In this document: positions 7,903 to 16,844 of the stretch, piece after piece | Numbering within the stretch: the first letter of the stretch is position 1 | Layout of the letters: each line of letters starts with the position of its first letter | Origin: Pseudomonas sp. R-28-1W-6 | GTDB taxonomy: Bacteria; Pseudomonadota; Gammaproteobacteria; Pseudomonadales; Pseudomonadaceae | Length of the DNA: 64,000 bases | Assembly (NCBI RefSeq): GCF_009799925.1 | Contig: NZ_WELK01000001.1 | Coordinates: forward strand, 682,001-746,000 | Direction: 5' to 3' | Translations under genes and position numbers: made by a program | The notes under the pieces: model-generated | What the model saw: only the letters and a program-made list of their open reading frames with translations | What the model was told of the DNA's origin: nothing | Database searches by the model: none

Positions 7903-8053
7903 GTCTGCCGAAGAGCTTGCGAGCTAGAGGCAGACAAGGCGCAACGACCAACGGGAGTAACAGCCGTAGGCTGGCCCGCTGGGTAAGCGCCAGCGAATCA
8001 ATCGGGCGAGGGCGCGGAGTTTACGAGCTGTAAATGAGCAGCCCGAGCCCGAT
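7903..8053. repeat. Nested stem-loop element B
   Basis: The core at 8001-8053 has ATCGGGC/GCCCGAT (8001-8007, 8047-8053), GGGC/GCCC (8010-8013, 8041-8044) and TTTAC/GTAAA (8020-8024, 8030-8034), with the internal loop GCGGAG (8014-8019) / TGAGCA (8035-8040). Layout and loop match element A at 7068-7186, but the helix bases are changed in a compensating way. A separate outer hairpin GTCTGCC/GGCAGAC lies at 7903-7909 / 7929-7935. Sits between the isomerase and the end of gabT. Confidence 0.6.
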
Positions 8054-8085
8054 TTCAACGCCGGATGACCGACGCGCAGCAGCTC

Positions 8086-9366
8086 TTACGCCAGTTCGTC
8101 GAAGCACTCGGCGACGATGGCAATGCCTTTTTCCAGCTGGGCGTCCGGGATGGTGACCGGCATCAGGAAGCGGATCACGTTGTAGTAGGTGCCGCACGAC
8201 AGCAGGATCAGGCCCTTGTCGCGGGCGCGGGCGACGATCTTGCCGACCAGCTCGGCCGCCGGCTTGTCGTGATCGCCGTTCTCGAACAGTTCGATGGCGA
8301 CCATCGAACCCAGGCCGCGCACGTCTCCGATGACCTTGTGCTTGGCGGCGATCTCGCGCAGGCCGGCCTTGAGCTTCTCGCCCACCGCTTGCGAACGCTC
8401 CAGCAGCTTCTCTTCGTCGAACACTTTCAGCACGGCCAGGGCCGCGGCGCAGGCTATCGGGCTGCCGGCATAGGTGCCGCCCAGGCCACCCGGAGCGATG
8501 GCGTCCATGATCTCGGCCTTGCCGCACACGCCGGAGATCGGGAAACCGCCGCCGACCGACTTGGCGAAGGTGGTCAGGTCCGGGACGATGCCCAGCTGTT
8601 CGGTGGCGAAGAAGGTGCCGGTACGCCCGGCGCCGGTCTGCACTTCGTCGGCGATCAGCAGGATGCCGTGCTGGTCGCACAGGGCGCGCAGGCGCTTCAT
8701 GAAGGCCGGCGAGTTGACGTAGAAACCACCTTCGCCCTGGACCGGCTCGATGATGATGGCGGCCACGTCGCTCGGCTGTGCGTCGTTCTTGAAGATGCGC
8801 TCGATGCTGGCGATCGACTCGTCTTCGCTGATGCCGTGCAGTTCGCACGGTGCCAGGGCGCGGAATACGCCGCCCGGCATCAGGCCCATGCCGGCGGAGT
8901 AGGGCACGACCTTGCCGGTCAGGCTCAGGGTCATCATGGTGCGGCCGTGGTAGGCGCCGGTGAAGGCGATCACGCCGGCACGGCCGGTGGCGGCACGGGC
9001 GATCTTCACGGCGTTCTCGACCGCTTCGGAGCCGGAGGTGACCAGCAGGGTCTTCTTGGCGAAGTTGCCCGGCACGCGCTTGGCGATTTCTTCGCACAGC
9101 TCGATGTAGGGCTCGTAGGCCAGGACCTGGAAGCAGGTGTGCGACAGCTTGGTCAGCTGTTCCTGCACGGCGGCCACCACTTTCGGGTGCAGATGACCGG
9201 TGTTGAGCACGGCGATACCGCCGGCGAAGTCGATGAACTCGCGGCCCTCGACGTCCCACACGGTGGCGTTCTCGGCGCGTTCGGCGACGATCGGGTGGAT
9301 TTGACCTACACCGCGCGGAACAGCGGCAGCACGGCGTTGCAGAATGGATTCGTTGGTCTTGCTCAT
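8086..9366 (-). CDS. gabT: 4-aminobutyrate aminotransferase
   Basis: 426-residue class III pyridoxal-phosphate aminotransferase that moves the amino group of GABA to 2-oxoglutarate, giving succinate semialdehyde. It reads almost as the Pseudomonas GabT known to me: PRGVGQIHPIVAERAENATVWDVEG at the start, the LLIADEVQTGAGRTG block with the PLP-contacting Asp, and the catalytic lysine in TFAKSVGGGFPISG. Length is standard. GATGAGGAAACC precedes the ATG. It lies downstream of gabD on the same strand and finishes the GABA-to-succinate route fed by the guanidinobutyrase cluster upstream. The 201-base gap to gabD may hold a separate promoter, but I see none clearly. Confidence 0.97.
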   Translation of the reverse strand: MSKTNESILQRRAAAVPRGVGQIHPIVAERAENATVWDVEGREFIDFAGGIAVLNTGHLHPKVVAAVQEQLTKLSHTCFQVLAYEPYIELCEEIAKRVPGNFAKKTLLVTSGSEAVENAVKIARAATGRAGVIAFTGAYHGRTMMTLSLTGKVVPYSAGMGLMPGGVFRALAPCELHGISEDESIASIERIFKNDAQPSDVAAIIIEPVQGEGGFYVNSPAFMKRLRALCDQHGILLIADEVQTGAGRTGTFFATEQLGIVPDLTTFAKSVGGGFPISGVCGKAEIMDAIAPGGLGGTYAGSPIACAAALAVLKVFDEEKLLERSQAVGEKLKAGLREIAAKHKVIGDVRGLGSMVAIELFENGDHDKPAAELVGKIVARARDKGLILLSCGTYYNVIRFLMPVTIPDAQLEKGIAIVAECFDELA

Positions 9367-9567
9367 GGTTTCCTCATCGGCCGCTGGGTTGGTGCGGCTT
9401 GGTCCAAGGATGATGACGATGGGGCGGGGCTTGGCAGCTAACGATGATCGAACTGCCAGGCTCCTGCCGATTCGTCTGCAGGGTTCGCCGGTGCCACCAC
9501 CGGAAACGCCGACGCCGGGTGGCTACGACTCCTGCCTGCCACCCGACACCCACGGAAATCAGTTAAA

Positions 9568-11019
9568 TCAGATGCCGCCCAGGCACAGGTATTTCAGCTC
9601 GAGATAGTCCTCGATGCCGTACTTGGAGCCTTCACGACCCAGGCCGGAGGCCTTCACGCCGCCGAACGGCGCCACCTCGGTGGAGATCACCCCGGTGTTG
9701 ATGCCGACCATGCCGTACTCCAGCGCTTCCGCCACGCGGAACACGCGACCCAGGTCGCGGGCATAGAAGTAGGAGGCCAGGCCGAACTCGGTGTCGTTGG
9801 ACATGGCGATCACTTCGGCCTCGTCCTTGAAGCGGAACAGCGGCGCCAGCGGGCCGAAGGTCTCTTCCTTGGCCACGGCCGCGTTGTTCGGCACGTCGAT
9901 CAGGATGGTCGGCTCGAAGAAGCTGCCGCCCAGGCTGTGCGGCTTGCCACCGGCGACCAGCTTGGCGCCCTTGCTGAGGGCGTCCTCGATGTGTTCCTGG
10001 ACCTTGGCCACGGCCTTGTTGTCGATCAGCGGGCCGGTGGTGGTGCCGTCTTCCAGGCCGTTGCCGATCTTCAGCTTGGCCACGGCGGCCTTCAGCTTGT
10101 CGACGAAGGCGTCGTACACGCCGTCCTGGATGTACAGGCGGTTGGCGCAGACGCAGGTCTGGCCGTTGTTGCGGTACTTGGAGATCAGCGCGCCTTCCAC
10201 GGCGGCATCCAGGTCGGCGTCGTCGAAGACGATGAACGGCGCGTTGCCGCCCAGCTCCAGGGACACCTTCTTGATGTCCTGGGCGCATTCGGCCATCAGC
10301 TGGCGACCGATTTCGGTGGAGCCGGTGAAGGTCAGCTTGCGCACGATCGGGTTGCTGGTCAGCTCGCCGCCGACTTCGCCTGCGCTGCCGGTGACCACGC
10401 TGAACACGCCGGCCGGAATCCCGGCCTTCTCGGCCAGGGCGGCCAGGGCCAGGGCGGAGTAGGGGGTCTGCGAGGCGGGCTTGAGCACCATGGTGCAACC
10501 GGCGGCCAGGGCCGGGCCGGCCTTGCGGGTGATCATCGCCGAGGGGAAGTTCCACGGGGTGATGGCCGCGGTCACGCCGATCGGCTGCTTGAGCACGATG
10601 ATGCGCTTGTCCGGCTGGTGGCCGGGAATGGTGTCGCCATAGATGCGCTTGGCTTCTTCGGCGAACCACTCGAGGAAGGAGGCGGCGTAGGCGATTTCGC
10701 CCTTGGCTTCGCTCAGCGGCTTGCCCTGCTCGATGGTCATCAGGCGGCCGAGGTCGTCCTGGTTTTCCATCATCAGCTCGAACCAGCGGCGCAGGCGGTT
10801 GGCGCGATCCTTGGCGGTCAGCGCGCTCCAGGCCGGCAGCGCGCGCTCGGCGGCTTCGATGGCGCGACGGGTCTCGGCGCGGCCCATTTTCGGCACATGG
10901 CCGATGATCTCGCCGGTCGCCGGGTTGTTCACCGCGATGGTCTGGCCGCTGTCGGCGTCCAGCCACTGGCCGTCGATGTAGGCTTGCTGGCGGAACAGCT
11001 GGGCGTCTTTCAGTTGCAT
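9568..11019 (-). CDS. gabD: NADP-dependent succinate-semialdehyde dehydrogenase
   Basis: 483-residue aldehyde dehydrogenase that oxidises succinate semialdehyde to succinate. Hallmarks: PWNFPSAMITRKAGPALAAGC, the catalytic glutamate in ELGGNAPFIVFDDADLD, and the nucleophilic cysteine in NNGQTCVCANR, whose CVC pattern is typical of GabD. Start MQLKDAQLFRQQAYIDGQW at 11019 has AGGAGAAC just upstream; a longer open frame starting 39 codons earlier is rejected. It precedes gabT in the usual Pseudomonas gabD-gabT order and would take the GABA carbon made by the guanidinobutyrase gene of the same block. Confidence 0.96.
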   Translation of the reverse strand: MQLKDAQLFRQQAYIDGQWLDADSGQTIAVNNPATGEIIGHVPKMGRAETRRAIEAAERALPAWSALTAKDRANRLRRWFELMMENQDDLGRLMTIEQGKPLSEAKGEIAYAASFLEWFAEEAKRIYGDTIPGHQPDKRIIVLKQPIGVTAAITPWNFPSAMITRKAGPALAAGCTMVLKPASQTPYSALALAALAEKAGIPAGVFSVVTGSAGEVGGELTSNPIVRKLTFTGSTEIGRQLMAECAQDIKKVSLELGGNAPFIVFDDADLDAAVEGALISKYRNNGQTCVCANRLYIQDGVYDAFVDKLKAAVAKLKIGNGLEDGTTTGPLIDNKAVAKVQEHIEDALSKGAKLVAGGKPHSLGGSFFEPTILIDVPNNAAVAKEETFGPLAPLFRFKDEAEVIAMSNDTEFGLASYFYARDLGRVFRVAEALEYGMVGINTGVISTEVAPFGGVKASGLGREGSKYGIEDYLELKYLCLGGI

Positions 11020-11479
11020 CTTGTTCTCCTGGTACGGTCGCCGAGGGGGCAGGCAGCAAAGCAGGGTGTCGCGCCGACGAGGTGCCGGCGTTTGAAATGT
11101 CAAACGAATGCTAGGGCCGGCGTCGGCAAAGGGCAAGAGCTATGTTCGATAAAACCAACAAAATAACCAAAAAGTATGAGAGGCCACCGGTGCCCGGGGC
11201 TTCCCCTTGTTTTCCGTTGGCGCTCAGTCGCCTCCAGCCCTCCAGCGGCGCCGGCATGAGTCGCTGCAGCGACAGCCATGTTCGATATTAAGAACATTCC
11301 TGACGCGCCGGTATGTAGCGTTTTCCAGCCCGCGCTACAGTGCCTGGCGCGGCTGTCGGCAAGCCGAGCAGGCAGGCCACTTCGTTGATCGAGCAGCCGG
11401 CCTCGCGGCCAAGGCATGGCGGACAGTGCGCCAGGCGGCAGACATTGCTTCGGGACGAGCCTATGGCCCGTCAGGCGGG
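11020..11479. other. 460-base gap between the aldehyde dehydrogenase and gabD
   Basis: No intact gene. The part next to gabD (11140-11185) is A/T-rich for this genome and probably holds the gabD promoter on the minus strand, but no clear hexamer pair stands out. The ten bases ATGTTCGATA occur twice (11142-11151 and 11278-11287), the second inside the inverted repeat ATGTTC-N8-GAACAT (11278-11297), a possible regulator site. The far part holds the AraC fragment listed separately. Confidence 0.5.
11356..11440 (-). pseudogene. Remnant of an AraC-family helix-turn-helix domain
   Basis: Read on the minus strand the segment gives GREAGCSINEVACLLGL, the first helix-turn-helix of AraC/XylS proteins (compare GEADCSISEVAYLLGF in the intact AraC gene at 19899-20909). 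About 40 of 50 bases at 11356-11405 match the corresponding part of that gene. The frame breaks right after it, because one base is missing where FADSSSF should follow, and VRHALA just before it lies in another frame. No start or full domain survives. Confidence 0.6.
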
Positions 11480-12919
11480 CTAGCAGTCCACACTGGGCAC
11501 GGTAATGTGCTTGACCTGCTGAAACGCCGATAAGCCCCAGGGGCCGAGCTCGCGGCCGATGCCGCTGGCCTTGCCGCCGCCCCAGGAGGTGTGCGGGTAG
11601 ATGACTTGCACCGAGTTGACCCACACATGCCCGGCCTCCAGGGCCGCGGCCACGCGCATGGCGCGGTTGCGGTCGGCGCTGACCACGGTGGCGGCCAGGG
11701 CGAAGTCGCAGTCGTTGGCCTGGTGCACGGCGTCGGCCTCATCGCTGAAACGCCGGCTGCAGAGTACCGGGCCGAAGATTTCCTCGCGCCACAGGCGGCT
11801 GTCCGCCGGCACATCGGCGTAGAGCGTGGGCGCCACGAACCAGCCCGGGCCCGGCAGTTGCCGTGCGCCGCCGAGGCAGTGCAAGCCTTCGCGCTCGGCT
11901 ATGGCGAAATACTCCAGCACCTTGTGCAGCTGCGCCTGGCTGGTCATCGGCCCCATCTCGCAGCCTTCGCTCAGCGGGTCGCCGACCTTGAGCGCGGCCA
12001 GGGCGCCGGCCAGCTTGTCCAGCAGGGCGTCGGCGATGCTGTCCTCGACCAGTAGGCGCGAGGTGGCCGAGCACATCTGTCCGGCGTTCCAGCAGATGCC
12101 GGCGATGATCCATTGCACCGCCTGGTCCAGGTCGCTGTCGGCGAAGACCAGGATCGGCGACTTGCCGCCCAGTTCCAGGGCCACCGGCAGGGTGCGGGAG
12201 GCGGCGGCCTGCATGACCTTGCGCCCCACGGCATTGCTGCCGGTGAACGACAGCTTGGCGATCTGTGGGTGAGCGACCAGGGCCGCGCCGGTGGCGGCAT
12301 CGCCGGGAAGCAGGTTGAACACCCCCGCCGGCAGGCCGATGGCGCTGGCGATCTCGCCCAGTTGCAGCTCGATCAGCGGGGTCAGTTCGGATGGCTTGAG
12401 CACCACGCAGCAACCCGCGGCCAGAGCCGGGGCGAGCTTCCAGGCGCTGGTCACCAGAGGGAAGTTCCACGGCACGATCAGCCCGACCACGCCGAGCGGC
12501 TCCAGGCGGGTGAAGGCCTGGTAGCTGCTGTCCGGCAGGGCCACGGCGGCGTTCTGCCGGGCGTCCAGGCCGTCGGCCAGTTCGGCGTAATAGGAGAAGG
12601 TGGCGATGGCGTCGGCGATATCCAATTCGGCCTCATGCCGTGGCTTGCCGCTGTTGCGCATCTGCAACTCGATCAGCGCCTGGCTGCGCGCCTCAATCTG
12701 CGCGGCGAAGGCGCGCAGGTACTCGGCGCGTTCACGGGCTGGGCGCTGGCTCCAGGCCGGCAAGGCGCGCCGCGCCGCCTGCACCGCCAGCTCGACATCC
12801 GCGGCCGAGGCGCAGGCAACGCTGGCGATCTGCTCGCCAGTGCTGGGGTTGAACACCGGCAGGCGGTTGGCGCTGCTGGCGCTGAGCCAGGTGCCATCGA
12901 TAAACAGTTGTGCGGTCAT
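11480..12919 (-). CDS. NAD-dependent aldehyde dehydrogenase, probably 4-guanidinobutyraldehyde
   Basis: 479-residue member of the betaine/aminoaldehyde dehydrogenase branch. Visible: GVVGLIVPWNFPLVTSAWKLAPALAAGC, the catalytic glutamate in VALELGGKSPILVFADSDLDQAV, and the nucleophile in NAGQMCSATSRL. Full length. It follows the ThDP decarboxylase gene by 47 bases in the same direction, and that enzyme's expected product in this setting is 4-guanidinobutyraldehyde. The inferred role is oxidation of this aldehyde to 4-guanidinobutyrate, which guanidinobutyrase in the same block hydrolyses. Substrate assignment is from context only; gamma-aminobutyraldehyde or betaine aldehyde are alternatives. 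Confidence 0.87.
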   Translation of the reverse strand: MTAQLFIDGTWLSASSANRLPVFNPSTGEQIASVACASAADVELAVQAARRALPAWSQRPARERAEYLRAFAAQIEARSQALIELQMRNSGKPRHEAELDIADAIATFSYYAELADGLDARQNAAVALPDSSYQAFTRLEPLGVVGLIVPWNFPLVTSAWKLAPALAAGCCVVLKPSELTPLIELQLGEIASAIGLPAGVFNLLPGDAATGAALVAHPQIAKLSFTGSNAVGRKVMQAAASRTLPVALELGGKSPILVFADSDLDQAVQWIIAGICWNAGQMCSATSRLLVEDSIADALLDKLAGALAALKVGDPLSEGCEMGPMTSQAQLHKVLEYFAIAEREGLHCLGGARQLPGPGWFVAPTLYADVPADSRLWREEIFGPVLCSRRFSDEADAVHQANDCDFALAATVVSADRNRAMRVAAALEAGHVWVNSVQVIYPHTSWGGGKASGIGRELGPWGLSAFQQVKHITVPSVDC

Positions 12920-12966
12920 GCATCACCTTGGACAGAGGGGCGGCCCTGGCGCGCCAGGGCAAACAA

Positions 12967-14568
12967 TTAAGGATGGAAAGGCGCTTGTTCCAACACCTCG
13001 ATGATCAACGGGCGGTCGCTCGGGGCGCTGCGCAGCAGTTCGGCCAGATGCGCGTGATCGCGGGCGCGTTCGGCAGTGCAGCCGAAGCCGCGGGCGATGG
13101 TCAGGAAATCCGGGGTGTAGATATCCACGCCGATCGGGGTGATGTCGCGGCGTTCCATGTAGCGCTTGATCTCGCCGTAGCCGCTGTTGTTCCACAGCAG
13201 CACGATGATGCCGATGCCGGCTTCCACCGCGCTGGCCAGCTCGGGCAGGGTGAACTGCAGGCCGCCGTCGCCCATCAGGCTGATCACCGGGCGACCCGGC
13301 TCGGCCAGCTTGGCACCGAGCGCCGCCGGCAGGCCATAGCCGAGGGTGCCGTAGCCGGTGGAGGCGTTGAACCAGCGCCGCGCGCCGTCCAGCTCGACCA
13401 GATGGTTGCCGCTGTACACGGTCTGCGTCGAGTCGCCGACAAAGCGCGCCTCCGGCAAAGCCTCCAGCACGGTGTCGAACAGCGCGCGGTAGTGCATCCA
13501 GCCACTGAAGCCTTCGGCCAGCTGCGCCTGTACGGCGGCGGTGCGCCGCGCGCCGGGGCTCTCGGCGCTTGGCTCGCGCGGTTGCAGCTCGGCCAGCAGC
13601 ATGCGCATGGCCAGGCGCGCGTCGCCCTGGATGGCCAGGGTCGCCGGGAAGTTGCGATGCAGCTGCTGCGGGTCGATGTCGATGCGGATCAGCCGTCCGG
13701 GCAACTGGAAGTTGCCGTCGAACACCACGTCGTAGTCGGTCTCGCCCAGCTCGGTGCCGATGGCCAGCACCACGTCGGCCTCCAGCGCCAGCTGGCGCAC
13801 CGGCACCAGCGCCTGGTTGCTGCCCAGCAGCAGCGGGTGGCCCGGTGGCAGCAGGCCCTTGGCATTGATGGTCAGCGCGGTCGGGGCGTCCAGCGCGGCA
13901 GCCAGGGCACGGGCTTCGGCCTGGGCCGCGACGCAGCCGCCACCGAGCAGCAGCAGCGGGCGCTGGGCACCCTTGAGCAGGCCGGCGGCCTCGCGCAGCA
14001 GGCTGCGATTGGGTGCCGGGCGGGCCTGGCGCGGCTTGGGCTGCACGCGCATATGGCTGGCGTCGGCGGTGATGATGTCCAGCGGCAGCTCGATATGCAC
14101 CGGGCGCGGGCGTTCGCCCTCGAACACGGCGAAGGCGCGGGCCAGCACCGCCGGCAGTTCCTCGACGCTCATCAGGGTATGGCTGAAGGCGGACACGCCG
14201 GCGACCATCGCGCTCTGGTTGGGCAGCTCATGCAGGTAGCCGTTGCCGTGGCCGAGGCGGGCGCGTTCGTTGACGCTGGAGATCACCAGCATGGGGATCG
14301 AGTCGGCGTAGGCCTGGCCCATGGCGGTGAGGATATTGGTCATGCCCGGGCCGGTGATGATGAAGCACACGCCCGGCTTGCCGCTGACTCGCGCATAGCC
14401 GTCGGCCATGAAACCGGCGCCCTGCTCGTGGCGCGGGGTGATGTGACGGATCTGGCTGGCCGGCAGGCCGCGGTACAGCTCCACGGTGTGTACGCCGGGG
14501 ATGCCGAATACGGTGTCGACGTCCCAGGCTTGCAGTTGTTTGACGAGAAACTCGCCGCAGGTGGTCAT
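12967..14568 (-). CDS. ThDP-dependent 2-keto acid decarboxylase, AruI-like (2-ketoarginine)
   Basis: 533-residue thiamine-diphosphate enzyme of the acetolactate synthase fold, in three domains: the N-terminal PYR domain with the catalytic glutamate (ITPRHEQGAGFMADGYARVSG), a central domain (about 190-330) and the C-terminal PP domain with the cofactor motif GDGGLQFTLPEL...LLWNN. In Pseudomonas, close relatives include AruI, which decarboxylates 5-guanidino-2-oxopentanoate to 4-guanidinobutyraldehyde. The nearby guanidinobutyrase gene and amino-acid importer support this. Start MTTCGEFLVK at 14568 is four bases from the preceding gene, with AAGGA upstream. No acetolactate synthase small subunit is present, which argues against valine synthesis. 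Confidence 0.85.
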   Translation of the reverse strand: MTTCGEFLVKQLQAWDVDTVFGIPGVHTVELYRGLPASQIRHITPRHEQGAGFMADGYARVSGKPGVCFIITGPGMTNILTAMGQAYADSIPMLVISSVNERARLGHGNGYLHELPNQSAMVAGVSAFSHTLMSVEELPAVLARAFAVFEGERPRPVHIELPLDIITADASHMRVQPKPRQARPAPNRSLLREAAGLLKGAQRPLLLLGGGCVAAQAEARALAAALDAPTALTINAKGLLPPGHPLLLGSNQALVPVRQLALEADVVLAIGTELGETDYDVVFDGNFQLPGRLIRIDIDPQQLHRNFPATLAIQGDARLAMRMLLAELQPREPSAESPGARRTAAVQAQLAEGFSGWMHYRALFDTVLEALPEARFVGDSTQTVYSGNHLVELDGARRWFNASTGYGTLGYGLPAALGAKLAEPGRPVISLMGDGGLQFTLPELASAVEAGIGIIVLLWNNSGYGEIKRYMERRDITPIGVDIYTPDFLTIARGFGCTAERARDHAHLAELLRSAPSDRPLIIEVLEQAPFHP

Positions 14569-14572
14569 GGCA

Positions 14573-15295
14573 TCAGTCCTTGTAACTGGGGTCGAGGCGG
14601 TCGAGTTTGCGCAGCCAGGCCTGCCACAGCAGCGGGCGTTGCCATTCGCAGCCCTGGAACTGGCCGCAGGCGTGCTGGCTGAGGGCTTCCGGCATTTCGC
14701 GCACGCCATCGAGCGCGGCGGCGGCCAGCTGGATCTCGCAGGCCTTGTTCAGGTAGTACATGACGTAGAAGGCATCGGCGACGCTGGCGCCGACGCTGAG
14801 CAGGCCGTGGTGGCGGAGGATCAGGGCGATGTTGTCGCCCAGCGAGGCAACCAGGCGTTCGCGCTCGCCGAGGTCGAGGGCGATGCCCTCGTAGCCGTGG
14901 TAGCCGACCCGGCGGTGGAACTCGGCGCTGATCTGGTTGAGCTGGGCCAGGCCGTTGTCCGCCGCGGCCACCGCCATGCCCGCCAGGGTGTGGGTGTGCA
15001 GCACGCAGTGGGCATCGCCCCGGGCCATGTGCATGGCGCTGTGGATGGTGAAGCCGGCGATGTTGTAGTCGGCTTCGCCTTCCAGCACGCGGCCTTCCAT
15101 GTCGACCACGATCAGGTCGCTGGCGCGTATTTCCTCGAACAGCAGGCCGAAGGGGTTGATCAGAAAACGCGGGGCGACACCCGGCAGGCGCACCGAGAAG
15201 TGCGTGTAGATGGTGTCGTCCCAGCCGAACAGCGCGGCCAGGCGGTAGGCCGCCGCCAGGTCGCGGCGCAGGGTGGCTTCGCTGGGCATGTCCAT
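14573..15295 (-). CDS. Class II aldolase/adducin family protein
   Basis: 240-residue protein of the fuculose-phosphate aldolase / adducin fold. Metal-binding histidines are visible in CVLHTHTLAGMAV (HxH) and in the later LILRHHGLL stretch; the entrance reads GWDDTIYTHFSVRLPG. Its ATG overlaps the stop of the ABC ATPase gene by one base (TGATG), so it is translationally coupled to the importer, and the decarboxylase gene follows four bases later. No aldolase step is known in 2-ketoarginine breakdown, so its job here is open. Relatives include ribulose-5-phosphate epimerases and decarboxylases that lack aldolase activity. Confidence 0.88.
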   Translation of the reverse strand: MDMPSEATLRRDLAAAYRLAALFGWDDTIYTHFSVRLPGVAPRFLINPFGLLFEEIRASDLIVVDMEGRVLEGEADYNIAGFTIHSAMHMARGDAHCVLHTHTLAGMAVAAADNGLAQLNQISAEFHRRVGYHGYEGIALDLGERERLVASLGDNIALILRHHGLLSVGASVADAFYVMYYLNKACEIQLAAAALDGVREMPEALSQHACGQFQGCEWQRPLLWQAWLRKLDRLDPSYKD

Positions 15296-16026
15296 CAGTG
15301 GCGGATCTGCGACAGGAAGGCGCGGCTGCGCGGGTGCTGCGGGTTGTCGAAGAACTCGGCCGGGCTGGCGGTCTCGACGATCTGGCCGGCGTCCATGAAC
15401 ACCACGCGGTCGGCGACCTTGCGGGCGAAGCCCATCTCGTGGGTCACGCAGAGCATGGTCATGCCGTCCAGGGCCAGCTCGGTCATCACCTCCAGCACTT
15501 CGCCGACCATTTCCGGGTCGAGCGCCGAAGTGGGCTCGTCGAACAGCATCACCTTGGGGTTCATGCACAGCGCGCGGGCGATGGCCACCCGCTGCTGCTG
15601 GCCGCCGGAGAGCTGGCCAGGCTTCTTGTGCGCCTGGCTGCCGATATGCACGCGGCTGAGGTACTTCATCGCCAGCTCCTCGGCCACCTTGCGCGACAGG
15701 CCGCGCACCTTCATTGGCGCCAGGGTGCAGTTGTCCAGCACGCTCAGGTGGGGGAACAGGTTGAAGTTCTGGAACACCATGCCCACTTCGCGGCGCACGT
15801 GGTCGCCGCCGGCCTTGGTCGAGACGTCCTGGCCTTCCACGGTAATGGTGCCGGTGTCGTGCGGGTTGAGGCGGTTGATGCAGCGGATCAGGGTCGACTT
15901 GCCCGAGCCGGAGGGCCCGCAGATGACGATCTTCTCGCCCTGTTCGACCGACAGGTCGATGCCCTGCAGCACTTGGAAGCTGTCGTAGCGCTTGCCGACG
16001 TTGTGCAGACGGATGATTTCGCTCAT
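15295..16026 (-). CDS. Amino acid ABC transporter ATP-binding protein
   Basis: 243-residue ATPase of the polar amino acid importers (HisP/GlnQ/AotP type). Walker [11 protein letters not shown]-loop [16 protein letters not shown], signature LSGGQQQR, Walker [16 protein letters not shown] and the H-loop in VTHEMGFAR are all present. Start MSEIIRLHN at 16026 is ten bases from the permease gene stop. It powers the permease and binding protein encoded upstream in the same operon. Confidence 0.95.
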   Translation of the reverse strand: MSEIIRLHNVGKRYDSFQVLQGIDLSVEQGEKIVICGPSGSGKSTLIRCINRLNPHDTGTITVEGQDVSTKAGGDHVRREVGMVFQNFNLFPHLSVLDNCTLAPMKVRGLSRKVAEELAMKYLSRVHIGSQAHKKPGQLSGGQQQRVAIARALCMNPKVMLFDEPTSALDPEMVGEVLEVMTELALDGMTMLCVTHEMGFARKVADRVVFMDAGQIVETASPAEFFDNPQHPRSRAFLSQIRH

Positions 16027-16036
16027 GACAGGCTCC

Positions 16037-16777
16037 TCAGATACGGCGCATGCGCGCCAGGGTACGTTGCACCAGGCCGGCCGGGGAGGCGGCGACGGCC
16101 ACCGAGTCCCACGACAGGCGGCGCTCCAGGCCACCCTGCAGCCAGGTCAGGGTGTAAACCATGGCCAGGTAGTAGACCAGGGCGACGGCGTAGTACTCGG
16201 AGAACTGGAAGGTGGTGGAGACCGTCTGCGAGGTCACCGCCATCAGCTCCTGCAGGGAGATCACCGAGGCCAGGGAGGTGATCTTGAGCAGGGTGATGAA
16301 TTCGTTGGAGGTCGGCGGAATGGCGATCCGCGCAGCCTGCGGCATGATCACGTAGCGGAAGATCTGCCAGCGCGACAGGCCGAGGGCGTGGCCGGCGGCG
16401 TACTGGCCGCGGTCCACGGATTTCAGCGCGGCGCGGTTGATCTCCACCTGGTAGGCCGCCTCGTTGATCGACAGGGCGATCCAGGCGGCGAAGAACGGGG
16501 TGAACCATTCCTCGCGAAAGATCGGGAAGAACTGCGGCAAGGCGTTCCACACGAACAGCAGCTGCAGCAGAGTCGGCGCGCCGCGGAACACGCTGAGCAC
16601 GCCGCGCAGGGCGGAGCGCGCCGGGTTGTTCGGGCCGTCCAGGGCCAGGGCGGCGGGAATCGAGATAAGGATGCCCACCGAGTGCGCCAGCAGGGCCAGC
16701 AGCAGGGTGATACAGGCGCCCTTGAAGAAGTGATAGGACGTCAGGGCGTCCCAGAAGACGGCAACATCGAAGTTCAT
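16037..16777 (-). CDS. Amino acid ABC transporter permease
   Basis: 246-residue inner-membrane permease of the HisM/GlnP family with about five hydrophobic segments. The coupling loop EAA motif reads [39 protein letters not shown]. The ATG at 16777 ([10 protein letters not shown]) has AGGA eight bases upstream and was chosen over one five codons earlier. Only one permease gene is present, so it may form a homodimer rather than the usual two-gene pair. Confidence 0.93.
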   Translation of the reverse strand: MNFDVAVFWDALTSYHFFKGACITLLLALLAHSVGILISIPAALALDGPNNPARSALRGVLSVFRGAPTLLQLLFVWNALPQFFPIFREEWFTPFFAAWIALSINEAAYQVEINRAALKSVDRGQYAAGHALGLSRWQIFRYVIMPQAARIAIPPTSNEFITLLKITSLASVISLQELMAVTSQTVSTTFQFSEYYAVALVYYLAMVYTLTWLQGGLERRLSWDSVAVAASPAGLVQRTLARMRRI

Positions 16778-16844
16778 GTGCGTGTCCTGCATGAAGGGAA
16801 GCAGGCGCCCGCCGTGTCGGCCGGGTGCGGTCAGCGGGGCAGTT

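Noticed and set aside
11142..11297. Sigma54 promoter for gabD
   Set aside because: No GG/GC pair with the right -24/-12 spacing was found on the minus strand; only the repeated ATGTTCGATA is reported.
12967..14568. Acetolactate synthase large subunit (ilvB/ilvI)
   Set aside because: Same fold, but no small subunit follows and the neighbours are arginine/guanidinobutyrate catabolic genes.
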